From an uncultured Flavobacteriales bacterium (GTDB taxonomy: Bacteria > Bacteroidota > Bacteroidia > Flavobacteriales_D > Sanyastnellaceae), in contig CALKGK010000002.1 in the NCBI GenBank assembly GCA_938085105.1, positions 27,194-91,193 of the forward strand: a stretch of DNA of 64,000 nucleotides, in the 5' to 3' direction. The number at the start of each line of letters is the position of its first letter. Within the stretch, counting starts at the first letter, position 1. Under the pieces are notes generated by a model, which saw only the letters and a list, made by a program, of their open reading frames with translations, did no database searches and was not told the DNA's origin. Positions 62,773 to 64,000 of this stretch are shown piece by piece. Both the position numbers and the translations under genes were made by a program.

Positions 62773-63138
62773 ATGCAAACCGATCACTACTACGAAAAAC
62801 AACCTGAACCGCACCGTTCATGCCTTCTCGCTATACGCAAGCTCATTCTCGATGCTCATCCTGAGGTGAACGAAGCCATCAAATGGGGCATTCCTTGTTT
62901 CATGAAGGGAAAAAGAATATTCTGTTTTCTCTCTATTCACAAAAAGAGCAAGACACCTTACATTCTTTGGGTGGACGGCACCGAATTGGATCACCTCCTC
63001 TTGGAGCAAGGAGATCGAAAACGCATGAAAATTCTTCGTTTCGACCCCAATAAAGATCTGCCCGTAGCAACTTTACAGGAACTTCTTCATGAAGCCTTGC
63101 AACTCGCCAGCGAGCCCTTTCGTTTGAAAAAAGATTGA
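62773..63138 (+). CDS. DUF1801 family protein
   Basis: Small soluble protein of 121 residues. Landmarks of the DUF1801/YdhG-like group are LAIRKLILDAHPEVNEAIKWGIPCFMKGKRIFCFLSIHKKSKTPYI (EAIKWGxPxF, then the K-rich loop). Members are of unknown function; some are annotated as iron-chaperone-like. I start at the ATG at 62773 (MQTDHYYEKQPEPHRSC), which leaves the usual short N-terminus; the frame can be extended to a TTG at 62752. It follows the SRPBCC-like lipoprotein gene by 21 bp and may share its transcript. Confidence 0.88.
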   Translation: MQTDHYYEKQPEPHRSCLLAIRKLILDAHPEVNEAIKWGIPCFMKGKRIFCFLSIHKKSKTPYILWVDGTELDHLLLEQGDRKRMKILRFDPNKDLPVATLQELLHEALQLASEPFRLKKD

Positions 63139-63321
63139 ACAGGTCAGTGCATACCACTTCAGACCATTCCATCGTGAAACGGTGATCTCACCACCAAATT
63201 TCTAGCTCTTTGTTCTTGGGTACAAGACGAGGAACATTCTTTTTCAAAAAACGAAGGATGACTGTTTTTTGCTACATTCGTCCAACAACAGAATACGTAA
63301 GATTTACAAACACCTTCCTAA

Positions 63322-64000
63322 ATGAAATACCCCCTTTTCTTCTTGGTAGCAACATTGATGTCGCTGCCGCTCTTCGCTCAAATTGATGGCGATGACCTTT
63401 TTCAATACGACCAAGTGGTGCACATCGATTTAGAGTTTCCCGATGCCAATTACTGGTCGCTCCTCACTTCAAATTATGAGGCTGACGAAAACGAGTACAT
63501 TCCTGCTCACCTCACGCTTACTGATGAAACAGGTACTTACAGCCTGGATAGTGTCGCCGTGCGTCTAAAAGGAAACTCAAGTTATAACCATCCCGGAAAC
63601 AAAAAGTCGTTCAAAATTGACTTCAATAAATACATCACAGGACAAAACTATGATGGAATCAAAAAACTAAATTTCAGCAATGGTTTCAAGGATCCGTCGA
63701 TGATGCGGGAAAAGGTGTTTTTCGACGTTTGTCGGGATGCGGGAGTACCTGCTCCAAGGGCCAATTATGCCAGCGTAAGCATGAACGGGATTTCTTGGGG
63801 ATTCTATACGATGATTGAGCAAATCGACGATCAATTTCTCGACTGGAAGATTGGTGATGACGACGGCAATCTCTTTAAAGCAGGAGATAATTTCGGAGTG
63901 CCCGGCGGCGGCGGTGGGGGAACCCCAGCTGATTTGGTTGACTATGGAAGTGAGCAAAGCAACTATGCAGATCGCTACGAACTCAAGACCAATGAAACAG
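63322..64000 (+). CDS. CotH-kinase family secreted protein, N-terminal part (cut by window edge)
   Basis: Exported protein of the CotH family, atypical kinases first known from spore coats. I translated from the ATG at 63322: signal peptide MKYPLFFLVATLMSLPLFAQ, then VVHIDLEFPDANYWSLLTSN, VRLKGNSSYNHPGNKKSFKIDFNKY (typical CotH start, with RLKGN and KKSFKIDFN) and REKVFFDVCRDAGVPAPRANYASV, followed by YTMIEQIDDQFLDW. 226 residues are visible; the rest, with the remaining kinase motifs and any type IX secretion C-terminal tag, is beyond base 64000. A poly-Gly stretch (PGGGGGGT) near the edge is unusual. The preceding 180 bp hold no gene. Confidence 0.9.
   Translation, partial: MKYPLFFLVATLMSLPLFAQIDGDDLFQYDQVVHIDLEFPDANYWSLLTSNYEADENEYIPAHLTLTDETGTYSLDSVAVRLKGNSSYNHPGNKKSFKIDFNKYITGQNYDGIKKLNFSNGFKDPSMMREKVFFDVCRDAGVPAPRANYASVSMNGISWGFYTMIEQIDDQFLDWKIGDDDGNLFKAGDNFGVPGGGGGGTPADLVDYGSEQSNYADRYELKTNET

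Overview
The window looks like a chromosome segment of a free-living Bacteroidota bacterium, probably Flavobacteriales. No rRNA or tRNA gene was found, so this rests on gene content and signals. There are many Bacteroidota-type envelope proteins: PD40/OmpA proteins resembling type IX secretion component PorE, PorT-like barrels, a TPR plus barrel pair, a DUF4920 lipoprotein and a TM2 lipoprotein with a KRKYTKGF motif. Strong Shine-Dalgarno sites are scarce, and TAnnTTTG (-7) promoter boxes recur in front of genes. Base composition is moderate, except for a few very GC-rich or low-complexity intergenic blocks.

Layout: 1-5.6 kb holds the start of ftcD, hutI, two outer-membrane-type proteins and aroC. 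5.6-8.7 kb has an acidic amino acid symporter, a LemA/DUF3137 pair and a cold-shock gene. 9-15.3 kb is an envelope block: AsmA-like protein with a coiled-coil tail, PD40/OmpA protein, and two lipoproteins ending in charged helices. 15.4-20.6 kb is one minus-strand operon, tetR - ABC - hlyD - tolC, in which the ABC protein's nucleotide-binding motifs are largely eroded. 21-26 kb is a TPR protein overlapping a barrel gene. 26-30.8 kb carries gyrB, an RhlE-type helicase and an SDR. 30.8-35.2 kb is a MacAB-like exporter (ATPase, two permeases, fusion protein). hutH, an M16 protease pair, a PorT-like barrel, ftsE and two glycosyltransferases follow to 44 kb.

44-51 kb is mostly minus strand: a DnaQ-type exonuclease, a second PD40 protein, a lipoyl acyltransferase (E2), a GT2 fusion protein and recR. 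51-59 kb is plus strand: a sodium:solute symporter, an aminotransferase, a heptose kinase, TrkH, menG/ubiE and aroA, with several stop/start overlaps. 59-64 kb is an accessory stretch with two apparently broken genes (an SRPBCC protein and a small membrane protein), a SOUL protein, lipoproteins, a DUF1801 protein and the start of a CotH-type secreted protein.

Functional links: ftcD, hutI and hutH are three histidine-catabolism steps kept at separate loci; aroC and aroA are two shikimate steps, also apart. The most unusual sequence-level signals are (i) a dispersed GC-rich imperfect palindrome, GGACGGGYGCGRCAYGTCC, at three gene ends, in tandem at one of them, (ii) the degenerate ABC protein in an intact-looking export operon, (iii) at least seven genes whose -7 box lies only 4-7 nt before the ATG, implying leaderless mRNAs, and (iv) two adjacent genes each disrupted by a single lesion. 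No CRISPR array, insertion sequence, prophage or recognised defence system was found.
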